Source: DAOUAT01 sp964551735 (GTDB taxonomy: Bacteria > Chloroflexota > Anaerolineae > CG2-30-64-16). Taken from it: a DNA stretch of 64,000 nucleotides. The position numbers and the translations under genes were made by a program. Positions within the stretch are counted from its first letter, which is position 1, and the number at the start of each line of letters is the position of its first letter. Under the pieces are notes generated by a model that saw only the letters and a list, made by a program, of their open reading frames with translations, did no database searches and had not been told where the DNA came from. Below, piece after piece: positions 8,415 to 15,965 of this stretch. The stretch is from positions 1 to 64,000 of the forward strand of contig CAZKEF010000001.1 in the NCBI GenBank assembly GCA_964551735.1, written 5' to 3'.

Positions 8415-9104
8415 TCAGCCTTCCACGCCGACAATGTGGTCAAAGATCAGAGTTGCGCAGTCGCGGCACACCGCTATGACAGCAGACCAATCGGTCCAGC
8501 GCGAAGCCAACTTCTTGTACTCGACCAGGGTTTGCTCTTCGAGATCGTAGGGCAGCGGATTGGCGAGTTGAACCTGTAACTGCAGTAGGGCCGATTCCTC
8601 GTTGGGCTGCGGATAAAGACGATCGAATGGCCGTAGGGCCTCGACCACGCTTTCGGCGCCCAAATGATCGGCCAGGGCGACGAAATCGAGATAGTCGCGG
8701 GTGGCATTCCGGCGCAGGATCAGCACGCCCTTGATCCGCAGCATCTCGGCCTCGGTGGGGAGCGTGAGCTTTTCGCCCTGGTACTCGATCTGGACGGTCT
8801 CCAGCGGCTCATCCCGGATCGATTGTCCCACGCCGGTCTCGATACCGTCCAGACTGCCGAGAATTTGAACCGGGCGTTTGATGCGAGCTGTTTTCCAGCC
8901 TGCAACGGCCTCCAATTCAGCGAGCGCCTGATCGAAGTACAGGCGGAGATCGGCCAAGACATGATCGGCATCGGTGGACAGACGATGCGCCGCATACACG
9001 GCCGTGGCGGTTCCGCCGACGAGGACCGCCTTCGGCAAGATACGCTGAAGGTGCGCCGCAGCGGCCAGCAGCTGTTCCCACTCAGGCCAGGTATCGTTCG
9101 GCAT
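8415..9104 (-). CDS. Nucleotidyltransferase AbiEii/toxin-like protein
   Basis: This 229-residue protein has VLVGGTATAVYAAHRLSTDAD (G30-G31 then S43, D45 and D47), the GG...HR.S.D.D signature of the AbiEii-like nucleotidyltransferase fold. These proteins are the toxin half of type IV-like toxin-antitoxin or abortive infection pairs, and they block tRNA or other targets by nucleotide transfer. A further central segment (EMLRIKGVLILRRNATRDYLDFVAL) matches the domain's conserved KxxAxxxRxxxRDxxD block. The ATG at 9104 overlaps the upstream small gene by 23 bases, supporting a two-gene module. Confidence 0.75.
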   Translation of the reverse strand: MPNDTWPEWEQLLAAAAHLQRILPKAVLVGGTATAVYAAHRLSTDADHVLADLRLYFDQALAELEAVAGWKTARIKRPVQILGSLDGIETGVGQSIRDEPLETVQIEYQGEKLTLPTEAEMLRIKGVLILRRNATRDYLDFVALADHLGAESVVEALRPFDRLYPQPNEESALLQLQVQLANPLPYDLEEQTLVEYKKLASRWTDWSAVIAVCRDCATLIFDHIVGVEG

Positions 9105-9303
9105 AGTGCTTCCAGAAATGATACCGTTGGGCATAGGGATCGGCGACGTGTGCCTGACATACCCGCAGCACCTTTTCCAGCAGGGCCCGATCCGCAAGCA
9201 CTGCCCGGCGCAGCGCAGCCCAATCTTGCCGCTTGCCACGCGCGATCACGTCGTCAATAGCGGCCAGGGTGAACTGCTGATGGGTGAGATGACGGTGTAG
9301 CAT
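9082..9303 (-). CDS. Small partner (putative antitoxin) of the AbiEii-like toxin
   Basis: This 73-residue, all-helical, positively charged protein (MLHRHLTHQQFTLAAIDDVI to WKHYAERYLA) has no recognised domain. Its 3' end overlaps the toxin-like gene by 23 bases. The pairing and order suggest an antitoxin, which is inference. A TATAAT -10 element lies only six bases upstream of the ATG, so the transcript is probably leaderless. Confidence 0.6.
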   Translation of the reverse strand: MLHRHLTHQQFTLAAIDDVIARGKRQDWAALRRAVLADRALLEKVLRVCQAHVADPYAQRYHFWKHYAERYLA

Positions 9304-9309
9304 AAAGTG

Positions 9310-9315
9310 ATTATA
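9310..9315 (-). promoter_or_regulatory. -10 element of a probably leaderless transcript
   Basis: Read on the minus strand, TATAAT ends six bases before the ATG at 9303, so transcription would start at or next to the start codon. No convincing -35 hexamer was found at 16-18 bases. Confidence 0.5.
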
Positions 9316-9387
9316 TAGCCAGATCCATAGATTTGCCGATCGCCGTTATCCTGTCACGCTGATACCAAACGCACGGAGGATGCCACC

Positions 9388-9738
9388 GTGGACGCAAAAG
9401 AGTACGCGGACGCGATTCTGGGTCAAATGTTGGCGCTGGCGAAGGCGCAGTTCGGGGATGCGGTCAAGGGGGCCTGGTTTTACGAGCCTAATCCGTGTCC
9501 GGGCTGCGGCTTTCCCATTGACGTGATCCAGCACAAGGGCCAGGACCCGCTGTCGCTCAACACCTTCATCTACCGCCCGCGCGGCATGTTGATCGGCTAT
9601 TCCCTGTGCAGCCTGTGCGCCAAGGAGATCTTCCAGGCGGCCAAACGCACCCCCGGCGTGCAGACCCCGCTGCACGATGTCATCGAGCGCAACCCGATCG
9701 CCGCCTACCAGCGTTACCTGGGCACGCGGGACGCGTGA
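9388..9738 (+). CDS. Hypothetical zinc-ribbon-like protein
   Basis: The 116-residue protein has two CxxC knuckles, CPGCGFPID and CSLCAKEIF, about 36 residues apart. It probably folds as a zinc ribbon or rubredoxin-like knuckle. The rest (IYRPRGMLIGYSLCSLCAK, TPLHDVIERNPIAAYQRYLG) is not recognised. The GTG start is chosen because GGAGGA lies 8 bases upstream; the ATG at 9380 is out of frame. No function can be assigned. Confidence 0.65.
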   Translation: MDAKEYADAILGQMLALAKAQFGDAVKGAWFYEPNPCPGCGFPIDVIQHKGQDPLSLNTFIYRPRGMLIGYSLCSLCAKEIFQAAKRTPGVQTPLHDVIERNPIAAYQRYLGTRDA

Positions 9739-9761
9739 CGGGGCGGATGGGTTCAGTCACC

Positions 9762-10340
9762 ATGAATGCAACCCGTGAGCTCACCGACGGCGTCGTGACC
9801 CTCCGCCCCATGACCGCGGCGGACGCCGAGCCCCACCTGGCCGGCGAGGACGAGGCGGCGGTGCGCTTCCTAGCGTGCGGCCGCAGCACCCTGGCCACCG
9901 TCACGGCCTGGATCGAACGCAACCGCCTCTCGTGGGCGACCGGCGGGCCGGTGCGCTGCTTCGGCATCCGCGAGGGTGCGACCGGCCGGCTGGTGGGCAT
10001 GGTGGAGGCGAACCTGGCCGCGCCGGGCTTCCGGGCCGGGGTCGCGAACATCTCCTATGGCCTCTATCCAGCGGCGCGGGGGCGGGGGTACGCCACGCGC
10101 GCCGTCCGGCTGATGGTGGACCACCTGGCCGCGGCGACCGCCGCGACCGTGGCGGTCATCCAGGTGCACCCCGAGAACCGGGCGTCGCTGGCGGTGCCCG
10201 GCCGGGCAGGGTTCCGGCGCCTGGGGGAACGGGAGACCCCCGACGACAAATGTCTGCTGGTCTTTGGCCGGCCTTTAAGCCCAGACTCGCCCCTCTTGAT
10301 ACTGGCAGATGTCTGCGCACAGGAGGGCGAGCATCCATGA
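9762..10340 (+). CDS. GNAT family N-acetyltransferase
   Basis: This 192-residue protein shows the RimJ/RimL-type GNAT pattern. It opens with GVVTLRPMTAADAEPHLAGE and has the acetyl-CoA binding loop YPAARGRGYATRAVRLMVDH (R/QxxGxG/A form). The C-terminal strand is VIQVHPENRASLAVPGRAGF, where the usual N-x-x-S is present as NRAS. It would transfer an acetyl group from acetyl-CoA to an amine, but the substrate is unknown. An in-frame ATG at 9747 is an alternative start. The last 20 residues after FGRPL extend beyond the usual domain. Confidence 0.82.
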   Translation: MNATRELTDGVVTLRPMTAADAEPHLAGEDEAAVRFLACGRSTLATVTAWIERNRLSWATGGPVRCFGIREGATGRLVGMVEANLAAPGFRAGVANISYGLYPAARGRGYATRAVRLMVDHLAAATAATVAVIQVHPENRASLAVPGRAGFRRLGERETPDDKCLLVFGRPLSPDSPLLILADVCAQEGEHP

Positions 10341-10413
10341 AAATGCAACCCAAACGGGACTCCCTCCGGCTGGCGCTGCCTGGTAGGATGCCTGGTGTTG
10401 ATCCGGAGCCAAG

Positions 10414-11067
10414 ATGTTGCGCAAACTGCGTGAACCGGTAAACGGCCTGACACACCTGGGGGCGGCGGCCGCGGCGGTCGCAGGGCTGGGCCTATTGGTC
10501 TACCTGGCCTGGCCCAGCGCGGCCAGGATCGCGCCGCTGGCCCTGTACGGCCTCACCCTGGTGCTGATGTTCTCGGCCAGCGCCGCGTATCACATGGCGC
10601 AGGCTGGCCCCAGGGCGCTCCTTGTCCTGCGCAAGCTCGACCACGCTGCCATCTATCTGCTCATCGCGGGCACCTACACGCCCATCTGCCTGCACTACTT
10701 CACCGGCTTCTGGGGCGCGGGCATGGTCGCGGTCATCTGGGCGCTGGCGCTGATCGGCATCGCGGTCAAGCTGTTCGTGATCCGCGCGCCCCGGTGGGTT
10801 ACCGCGGGTATCTACCTGCTGATGGGCTGGCTCTCGCTGGCCGGCATCCGTGAGATCGTAACGACGCTGCCCACGGCCGCGCTGGTCTGGCTTTTCCTGG
10901 GCGGCCTGTTTTTCACCGGCGGCGCGGCCATCTATATCCTGAAGCGGCCGGACCCCTGGCCGCGCACCTTCGGGTTCCACGCGCTCTGGCACATCTGCGT
11001 CATCCTGGGCGCCGCCAGCCATTACGTGATGATCGCGGCCTACGTTGCCGCGGCAGGAGCGACGTAA
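10414..11067 (+). CDS. trhA: Hemolysin III/PAQR family membrane protein (TrhA)
   Basis: The 217-residue protein has about seven membrane segments and the three metal-binding motifs of the PAQR/HlyIII family. These are SAAYH ending at H60, a LDHAAIYLLIAGTYTP segment with the conserved Asp, and the C-terminal HxxxH in FHALWHICVILGAASHY. Bacterial members (TrhA/YqfA) are inner-membrane proteins linked to membrane energetics and lipid homeostasis; they are probably zinc-dependent hydrolases rather than true haemolysins. Length and motif spacing are normal. Confidence 0.88.
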   Translation: MLRKLREPVNGLTHLGAAAAAVAGLGLLVYLAWPSAARIAPLALYGLTLVLMFSASAAYHMAQAGPRALLVLRKLDHAAIYLLIAGTYTPICLHYFTGFWGAGMVAVIWALALIGIAVKLFVIRAPRWVTAGIYLLMGWLSLAGIREIVTTLPTAALVWLFLGGLFFTGGAAIYILKRPDPWPRTFGFHALWHICVILGAASHYVMIAAYVAAAGAT

Positions 11068-11115
11068 CGACGGCGCCCTGCGCCTTCGCTGACGTGCCTT
11101 TCGGAGGCTGTAAGC

Positions 11116-11961
11116 ATGGTGAAGACCCAATTCGAGGAGATGTTCCCCTGGGAGTTCGCCCGTGCGCTGACGGAAGCGCCCATCTGCTACGTGCCGCTGG
11201 GCGTGCTGGAATGGCACGGCGAGCACAACGCGGTGGGCCTCGATGCCCTGAAGGCGCACGCGATCTGCGTGCGCGCGGCCGAGCGTTCCGGCGGCATCGT
11301 CGTGCCGCCGCTGTACTGGGCGGCCGACACGCGCGCGGATCTGCCCGACGGCTCGTATGTCACCGGCGGGATCGAGGACGGCGAACGGTATCACGTGCCC
11401 GGCAGCATGTTCTGGATCCGGCCGGAGACCTTTTACCACCTGCTGCTGGACATCTACGAAGCCATCCAGCGGCGGGGGTTCAAGGCCATCGTGGTAGTGA
11501 CAGGCCACTGGTCCGAAGAAGGCAATCTGCCGGTCATTCGCGCCAGCGGGGCGGACTTCCTGGCCCGACATCCCGGCATGCGGTGGCTCATGCTCACCGA
11601 CCAGGAGGTGGCGGCCGGCCTGCACTACCCGCACGAGCACGCGGCCGGCGGCGAGACCTCGCTGCTGCTGGCGATCCGGCCGGACCTGGTGGACCTGAGT
11701 AAAACGCTGGAGACTGACAGCAGCCTGCGGCCGTATTACGCGGCCCAGCCCGACCATCTTCGGCGCCGCCGTGAGACCCGGCACAAGTACATCGGGGTGC
11801 TGACGGCCGAAGCGGGCGGCGCCAACGACCCCGAGCTGACCGCCAGCGCCGAACGCGGGCGCGTGCTGCTGGAGGCGATCGCACAACGGATCGCCGGACG
11901 TGCCACGACATTGTTGCGTGAAACCGCGCCGAGCAGTCTTATCATAGGAGAACCGCTATGA
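11116..11961 (+). CDS. Creatininase family protein
   Basis: The 281-residue protein has the creatininase-fold metal and catalytic motifs. These are GVLEWHGEHN with E32, H34 and E36, GLDALKA, VVVTGHWSEEGN and HAAGGETS near 175-182. Family members are Mn/Zn-dependent amidohydrolases that act on cyclic amides such as creatinine or related metabolites; the real substrate is unknown. Its stop overlaps the start of the next gene by four bases (ATGA), so they are translationally coupled. Confidence 0.85.
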   Translation: MVKTQFEEMFPWEFARALTEAPICYVPLGVLEWHGEHNAVGLDALKAHAICVRAAERSGGIVVPPLYWAADTRADLPDGSYVTGGIEDGERYHVPGSMFWIRPETFYHLLLDIYEAIQRRGFKAIVVVTGHWSEEGNLPVIRASGADFLARHPGMRWLMLTDQEVAAGLHYPHEHAAGGETSLLLAIRPDLVDLSKTLETDSSLRPYYAAQPDHLRRRRETRHKYIGVLTAEAGGANDPELTASAERGRVLLEAIAQRIAGRATTLLRETAPSSLIIGEPL

Positions 11962-13871
11962 ACGCTCACCTCCCCAACATCGTCATCCGCCGCTTGTCTC
12001 TCGTCCTGCTGGTCTCATTTGTCCTCGGGCTTCTCACGCCCTTGGCCCTGGCACAAACGGCCGCGCCGACGCCCACGCCGGCCCCCGGCGCTGCGCCCAG
12101 GCTCACCATCCAGGCCGCGACCATCAACGTGCGGAGCGGCCCCGGCACGGCCTATCCGGTCATCGGCAGCGCCAGGAAGGGGCAGCAGTTCACCATTTCG
12201 GGACGCGACGCGGCGCGGCAGTGGTGGCAGATTGACTTCAAGGGCAAGCCCGGCTGGGTTTCGGCCGGCCTGGTCAAGGCGGGCGCCGGGGCCGACAAGG
12301 TGCAGCCGGTCGCGAACATCCCACCGCCGCCAAAGAGAGCCGCGCCAGCGAAGACGCCCGCCGTCACACCGACGCCCGCCGGCCCGCCGCTGCCACCCTA
12401 CCAGGAGTCGGTTACACTGGGTGAGGGCACGACCTATCCCGTGCGCGCGGCCGCGGTCTCCGGGTGGGGCTATCAGTTCGTGGACCAGTCGCAGGATTAC
12501 GATCTGCTGGTCAACCGTGACATCTTCGGCGTGTTCCTCAATGCGCTGTGGCCCGACCTTCTCAAGCTGCACCCCAAGGGGATCCGGATCACCTTCCGCG
12601 ACCCCGACCCCGGCGTCAACTATCCGCAGCGCTATCAGTGGTCGGGCGGCTTCGGCGACGGCGAGAGCGCGTACGTGGTGGCCCACCGCTGCGTGGGCGA
12701 GACCGTGGACCCCAACGGCACCATCTGGCAAAACGAGTTGGTGACGTGCGATGTGACGCTGGTGGCGCCGGGACCGGGTCTCACCGACATCACCATTGTG
12801 GCGGTGGTGCTGGGCTACGGAAAGACGTACAAGGGCAACTTCAACCCGGTCTTCAGCCAGGCGCCGTTCACCCATCTGGGGCAGGCAACGCGCGAGGTAG
12901 AGACCGGCCAATGGCGCTGGGCCGATCCTTTCCTCCAGGTGGTCTCTTTCAAACCGGTCCCGGCAGCGCAAGTGGCCGCGGCGCCGGTCGCGCCGAAAGG
13001 CCCGCTGCCGCCGCCGTCCGGCCACATCGCGTTCACCCGGGGGCGCGATCCCAACGCACCGATCCCCGCAGGCTACAACGACATCGCGGTGGTGGACGTA
13101 AAAACCGCCGAGGTGCGGGTGGTGGCGCAGAACGGCCGCCAGCCCGACATGCGCAATGATGGCCGCATCGTCTACAACGGCGAGGGCGGCGGCCGGGATG
13201 ACCTGCAGGCCGTGGCGCTGGACGGCCGCGATCTGGGTCCGGTCAGCGTCCACCCGGAAGACAGCGCGCCCCACTGGTCCGACGGCGCCTCGCTGGTCTT
13301 CCATTCCGCGTTGGCCGAGGGACTGGATCGCATCTTCGTGCAGTGGGATGGCGACCATCGTGCGGAGCCGCAGTACCTGGAAGTGGACAACGGCGCGAAT
13401 CTACGGCCTTTCACCGGCCGCTACCCGGTGTGGGTCGGCGGGCGGGTTGCGTATTCCGGCTGTGACGAGTGGGCCAGACGCAGCATCTGCGGCCTGCGCA
13501 TCGTGAATATCGGAGGGCTAATGGGTTCCAAAAGCAGCAGCAACATCAGCTTGCTGACGCACAACCCCGAAGACCGGCCCACCGACGCCTACGGTGAGAC
13601 GATCCTGTTTGCCTCCCCGAAGTCAGGCAACTGGGACGTGTACACCATCCCCGCGTCCGGCGGCAAGCCGCGCAACCTGACGGACAGCCCCAGCCAGGAC
13701 CTGGGGGGGACCTTCTCGCCCGATGGCAACTACATCGCGTTCATGAGCGATCGGAGCGGCTGGGGCATCTGGATCATGGAAGCGGATGGCGCGAACCCCC
13801 GGCTCCTGGTGGCCGTGCCGGAGGGATTCGGCAAGCTGTGGGATCAGGAGCGATTGTCGTGGGGGCCGTGA
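11958..13871 (+). CDS. Secreted protein with bacterial SH3 domain and WD40-like (PD40) beta-propeller repeats
   Basis: The 637-residue protein begins with a signal peptide (RRLSLVLLVSFVLGLLTPLA, cleavage after ALA) and a Thr/Pro-rich linker. An SH3b domain follows at about 46-110: INVRSGPGTAYPVIGSARKG to GKPGWVSAGLV. The middle section (about 145-335) is an unassigned beta-rich domain. From about 350 to the end, TolB-type repeats (GHIAFTRGRD, YNDIAVVDVKT, GNWDVYTIPASGG, GNYIAFMSDRSGWGIWIME) form a PD40 beta-propeller. It is probably exported and binds cell wall or glycans. The ATGA overlap with the creatininase gene is clear. Confidence 0.82.
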   Translation: MNAHLPNIVIRRLSLVLLVSFVLGLLTPLALAQTAAPTPTPAPGAAPRLTIQAATINVRSGPGTAYPVIGSARKGQQFTISGRDAARQWWQIDFKGKPGWVSAGLVKAGAGADKVQPVANIPPPPKRAAPAKTPAVTPTPAGPPLPPYQESVTLGEGTTYPVRAAAVSGWGYQFVDQSQDYDLLVNRDIFGVFLNALWPDLLKLHPKGIRITFRDPDPGVNYPQRYQWSGGFGDGESAYVVAHRCVGETVDPNGTIWQNELVTCDVTLVAPGPGLTDITIVAVVLGYGKTYKGNFNPVFSQAPFTHLGQATREVETGQWRWADPFLQVVSFKPVPAAQVAAAPVAPKGPLPPPSGHIAFTRGRDPNAPIPAGYNDIAVVDVKTAEVRVVAQNGRQPDMRNDGRIVYNGEGGGRDDLQAVALDGRDLGPVSVHPEDSAPHWSDGASLVFHSALAEGLDRIFVQWDGDHRAEPQYLEVDNGANLRPFTGRYPVWVGGRVAYSGCDEWARRSICGLRIVNIGGLMGSKSSSNISLLTHNPEDRPTDAYGETILFASPKSGNWDVYTIPASGGKPRNLTDSPSQDLGGTFSPDGNYIAFMSDRSGWGIWIMEADGANPRLLVAVPEGFGKLWDQERLSWGP

Positions 13872-13878
13872 GATCGTA

Positions 13879-13913
13879 AAGAAACCAGGTTTCTCCGCGA
13901 AACCTGGTTTCTT
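13879..13913. repeat. Palindromic repeat (AAACCAGGTTT family) between convergent genes
   Basis: A perfect 15-base inverted repeat (AAGAAACCAGGTTTC and its complement) encloses a 5-base loop TCCGC. It sits 8 bases after the stop of the propeller gene and 12 bases before the end of the convergent DUF4405 gene, so it may also act as a bidirectional terminator. Related copies are at 17363-17393 and inside the cysteine desulfurase gene at 42350-42368. Confidence 0.85.
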
Positions 13914-13924
13914 CGCTCGCCTGC

Positions 13925-14710
13925 CTACGCCGTACACTCCCCCAGATCGCACCGCCCGTTCCGGTTGCTGTCCACGTACCTCCGGCAATGCCCGGGATAT
14001 GCGCAGCGCCGGTTGCAGCGCACGCGACACGAGGTGGATGTGGCGGCTGTTGTCGCGCTGCCCTGCGTGGCGGCGAGGGTTGCGGTCTGGCCGGTGGTCT
14101 GGTTCGACGTCTCGGCTTGGGCGCCAAGCGATCCGGCCAGCGCGTTGGTCCCGGCCAGCAGCGCGACCGCGCTCACGCCCGCCATCAACCGCACGAAGTC
14201 CCGCCGGCCCACGGGCACGGCGGCCGGCGCGGGACGCAGCGGGGCTGCCTGCGCTGCGGGCGCCGGGGCGGGAGTCCGAAACACGTTGCGCCGGGCCACG
14301 CCCACGATCCAGCGCCAATGCAGCCCGATCTTGGCGACCACCAGCGCCAGCGTGCCGACCGAGGCGACCACGTGCGCGACCCGCCAGGCCGCGTAGCTCG
14401 CCAGCGCCAGATCGAGCCAAGTGGAGATAACCAGCCCGGTGACGATGATCGCCGCGAAACCGGCGGCCAGTCCGGCGTCCACGACGTAGAAGGTGCGAGA
14501 CTGGGCGCTGATGCGGCCAAAGAAGCGGACCGTCACCGCCGCGACCCACGGCCAATGCCTGACCAGGTGGTAGGCCGCCAGTGCCCCGATGCCTAACCCC
14601 AACCATTGGTGCGCGGCCACCCCGGTCAGATCGAGCCAGAGCGACCCCAAAAAGCCGCCGAACAGCGCGGCGTCAATGAGCCAGTTATGCTTCTGTTTAT
14701 CCTGCTTCAT
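13925..14710 (-). CDS. DUF4405-like membrane protein with internal twin-arginine-like motif and Cys-rich tail
   Basis: The 261-residue protein has four membrane segments in its first 140 residues with His residues placed as in cytochrome b561/DUF4405 proteins (AAHQWLG, AAYHLVRHWPW, RVAHVV, GLHWRW). DUF4405 proteins are thought to bind haem and act in electron transfer. After a Pro/Ala linker comes VGRRDFVRLMAGVSAVALLAG, which looks like an internal Tat signal, then a short tail. The tail contains CRVRCNRRCAYPGHCRRYV and DSNRNGRCDLGEC, the latter resembling a calcium-binding EF-hand loop. The tail is likely exported. The combination is unusual; function beyond a redox role is unknown. Confidence 0.72.
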   Translation of the reverse strand: MKQDKQKHNWLIDAALFGGFLGSLWLDLTGVAAHQWLGLGIGALAAYHLVRHWPWVAAVTVRFFGRISAQSRTFYVVDAGLAAGFAAIIVTGLVISTWLDLALASYAAWRVAHVVASVGTLALVVAKIGLHWRWIVGVARRNVFRTPAPAPAAQAAPLRPAPAAVPVGRRDFVRLMAGVSAVALLAGTNALAGSLGAQAETSNQTTGQTATLAATQGSATTAATSTSCRVRCNRRCAYPGHCRRYVDSNRNGRCDLGECTA

Positions 14711-14834
14711 GCGTTGCTCCTCAACCAGAAGGATCAGACCGCAACGGTCTGTACAGCAGCAGGATAAACGGGGCGGTTGAAAGGCAGGTAAGTGGCGGCT
14801 GTGAAGTGGTTGAGAGGCTGCGCCGGGCGGCTTC

Positions 14835-15299
14835 TTACCTCACCGCCTTCTTCACCAGCGCACTGATCGTGGCCTCTTCGGCCGCGGTCAGCTCCTTCAG
14901 CGCAAAGGAGGCCGGCCACATGGCGCCTTCGTCGAGGTGCGCCTCATCGCTGAAGCCCAACGTCGCGTACCTGGTATTGAACTTGGCCGCGCTTTGGAAG
15001 AAGCAGACGACCTTGCCGTCCTTGTTGGCGTACGCGGGCATCCCGTACCAAGTTCTCGGCATCAGGTCTGGGGCGCTGGCTGTGATGATCTCGTGGAGTC
15101 GCGCGGCCATGGCGCGCTCCGGTTCCGGCATCTCGGCGATCTTGGCGAGCACGTCCTTTTCCCCGGCCGCCCTGTTCATGCTGGCGCGCGCTTCCGCCTT
15201 TAACTCGCGGGCGCGCTCCTTCATCGCGGCGCGTTCCTCGTCCGTGAATCCCGCAGCGGCGCCCTCGGCGGACTTTTGTGTTTCTCCCTTGGGGCTCAT
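14835..15299 (-). CDS. DUF1801 domain protein (YdhG-like)
   Basis: The 154-residue protein ends in a DUF1801 domain (about 60-150): MAARLHEIITASAPDLMPRT, WYGMPAYANKDGKVVCFF and FNTRYATLGFSD are the family blocks. These proteins resemble the frataxin/YdhG fold and are often called iron chaperones, though proof is thin. The first 55 residues are a charged helix (DEERAAMKERARELKAEARA). The ATG at 15299 is preferred over upstream in-frame ATGs because AGGAGG lies seven bases before it. Confidence 0.82.
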   Translation of the reverse strand: MSPKGETQKSAEGAAAGFTDEERAAMKERARELKAEARASMNRAAGEKDVLAKIAEMPEPERAMAARLHEIITASAPDLMPRTWYGMPAYANKDGKVVCFFQSAAKFNTRYATLGFSDEAHLDEGAMWPASFALKELTAAEEATISALVKKAVR

Positions 15300-15386
15300 A
15301 GAAACCTCCTGCAGCAGGCGGACACTGGCCACATGACGAACCGTGCTGCCTTCTGCGGCCACAAACAAAGACCGATAGCATGAGGC

Positions 15387-15407
15387 GCCGCGGGTTTAGC
15401 CCGCGGC
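15387..15407. repeat. Short palindrome GCCGCGGG-TTTAG-CCCGCGGC
   Basis: An eight-base-pair perfect stem with a five-base loop, of the AGCCCGCGGCTGA type. It has overrun the 3' end of the adjacent CbiX-like pseudogene and supplies its last codons. Confidence 0.65.
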
Positions 15408-15800
15408 TGACCGAGAGACTGCCTCTGGCGACCCGGTTGCCGCCGTTGGCGAGGCCGGCAAGCACGTCACCACCGCTCCGACCAGGAGCGAAACCAGCAG
15501 CCCCTTCTCGAAAGGCCAGGCGTAGTGGATCGCCGCGGTGGGGTGACGCGCACACGCCCGAGTGACAGCTTCCTGGATCTCCAACTTCGTGTGCTGATTA
15601 CCCCGCACCAGCATCGTCGGCACGACGACCACCCTGCCTGCGCCGCCAGCGATCGCCCGGTCGATCGCTGCCCGATTGTCGGCACACAGAACTCATTGAA
15701 AGCGACAAAGACCGGGTAGCCGAGCCGCAGGGCAGACTGCCCCGCCAGCTCATCCACCGCGGCTTTGTACGGATCGTTCTCCACCGTGCACGGCCAGGTC
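15396..15800 (-). pseudogene. Frameshifted CbiX/sirohydrochlorin chelatase-like gene
   Basis: Two reading frames join into one CbiX-like sequence. The first frame reads TVENDPYKAAVDELAG, then LGYPVFVAFNEFCVPTIG. The second continues AIDRAIAGGAGRVVVVPTML, VRGNQHTKLEIQEAVTRA and HYAWPFE. The join lies near 15669, where a single missing G (CAGGCG to CAGCG in the gene's sense) would restore the frame. CbiX inserts cobalt or nickel/iron into sirohydrochlorin; the GNQH segment corresponds to the family's second metal-binding His region. The N-terminal GHG segment is not recognisable and the C-terminus runs into a palindromic repeat, so decay rather than a sequencing error is favoured. Confidence 0.6.
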
Positions 15801-15965
15801 CACTTCATCGGCCAATCGCTGGCGCCATCTGCGCAGGAGGCCGATGCGCTCCGCGCCCCTGCCGGCGAACTCCAACAGCATGAGCAGACCGACGCGCATG
15901 GGGGGGACAGATAGAAACCCTCATCCGCTTCGCCCGTGCTTAGAAAGAAGATCAACCCGCCGGTC

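Noticed and set aside
10492..11886. 464-codon minus-strand frame over the TrhA and creatininase genes
   Set aside because: Arg/Gln/Gly-rich shadow of two well-supported plus-strand genes; no motif or ribosome site.
12015..13358. 447-codon minus-strand frame over the propeller gene
   Set aside because: Shadow of the SH3/PD40 gene with no recognisable domain.
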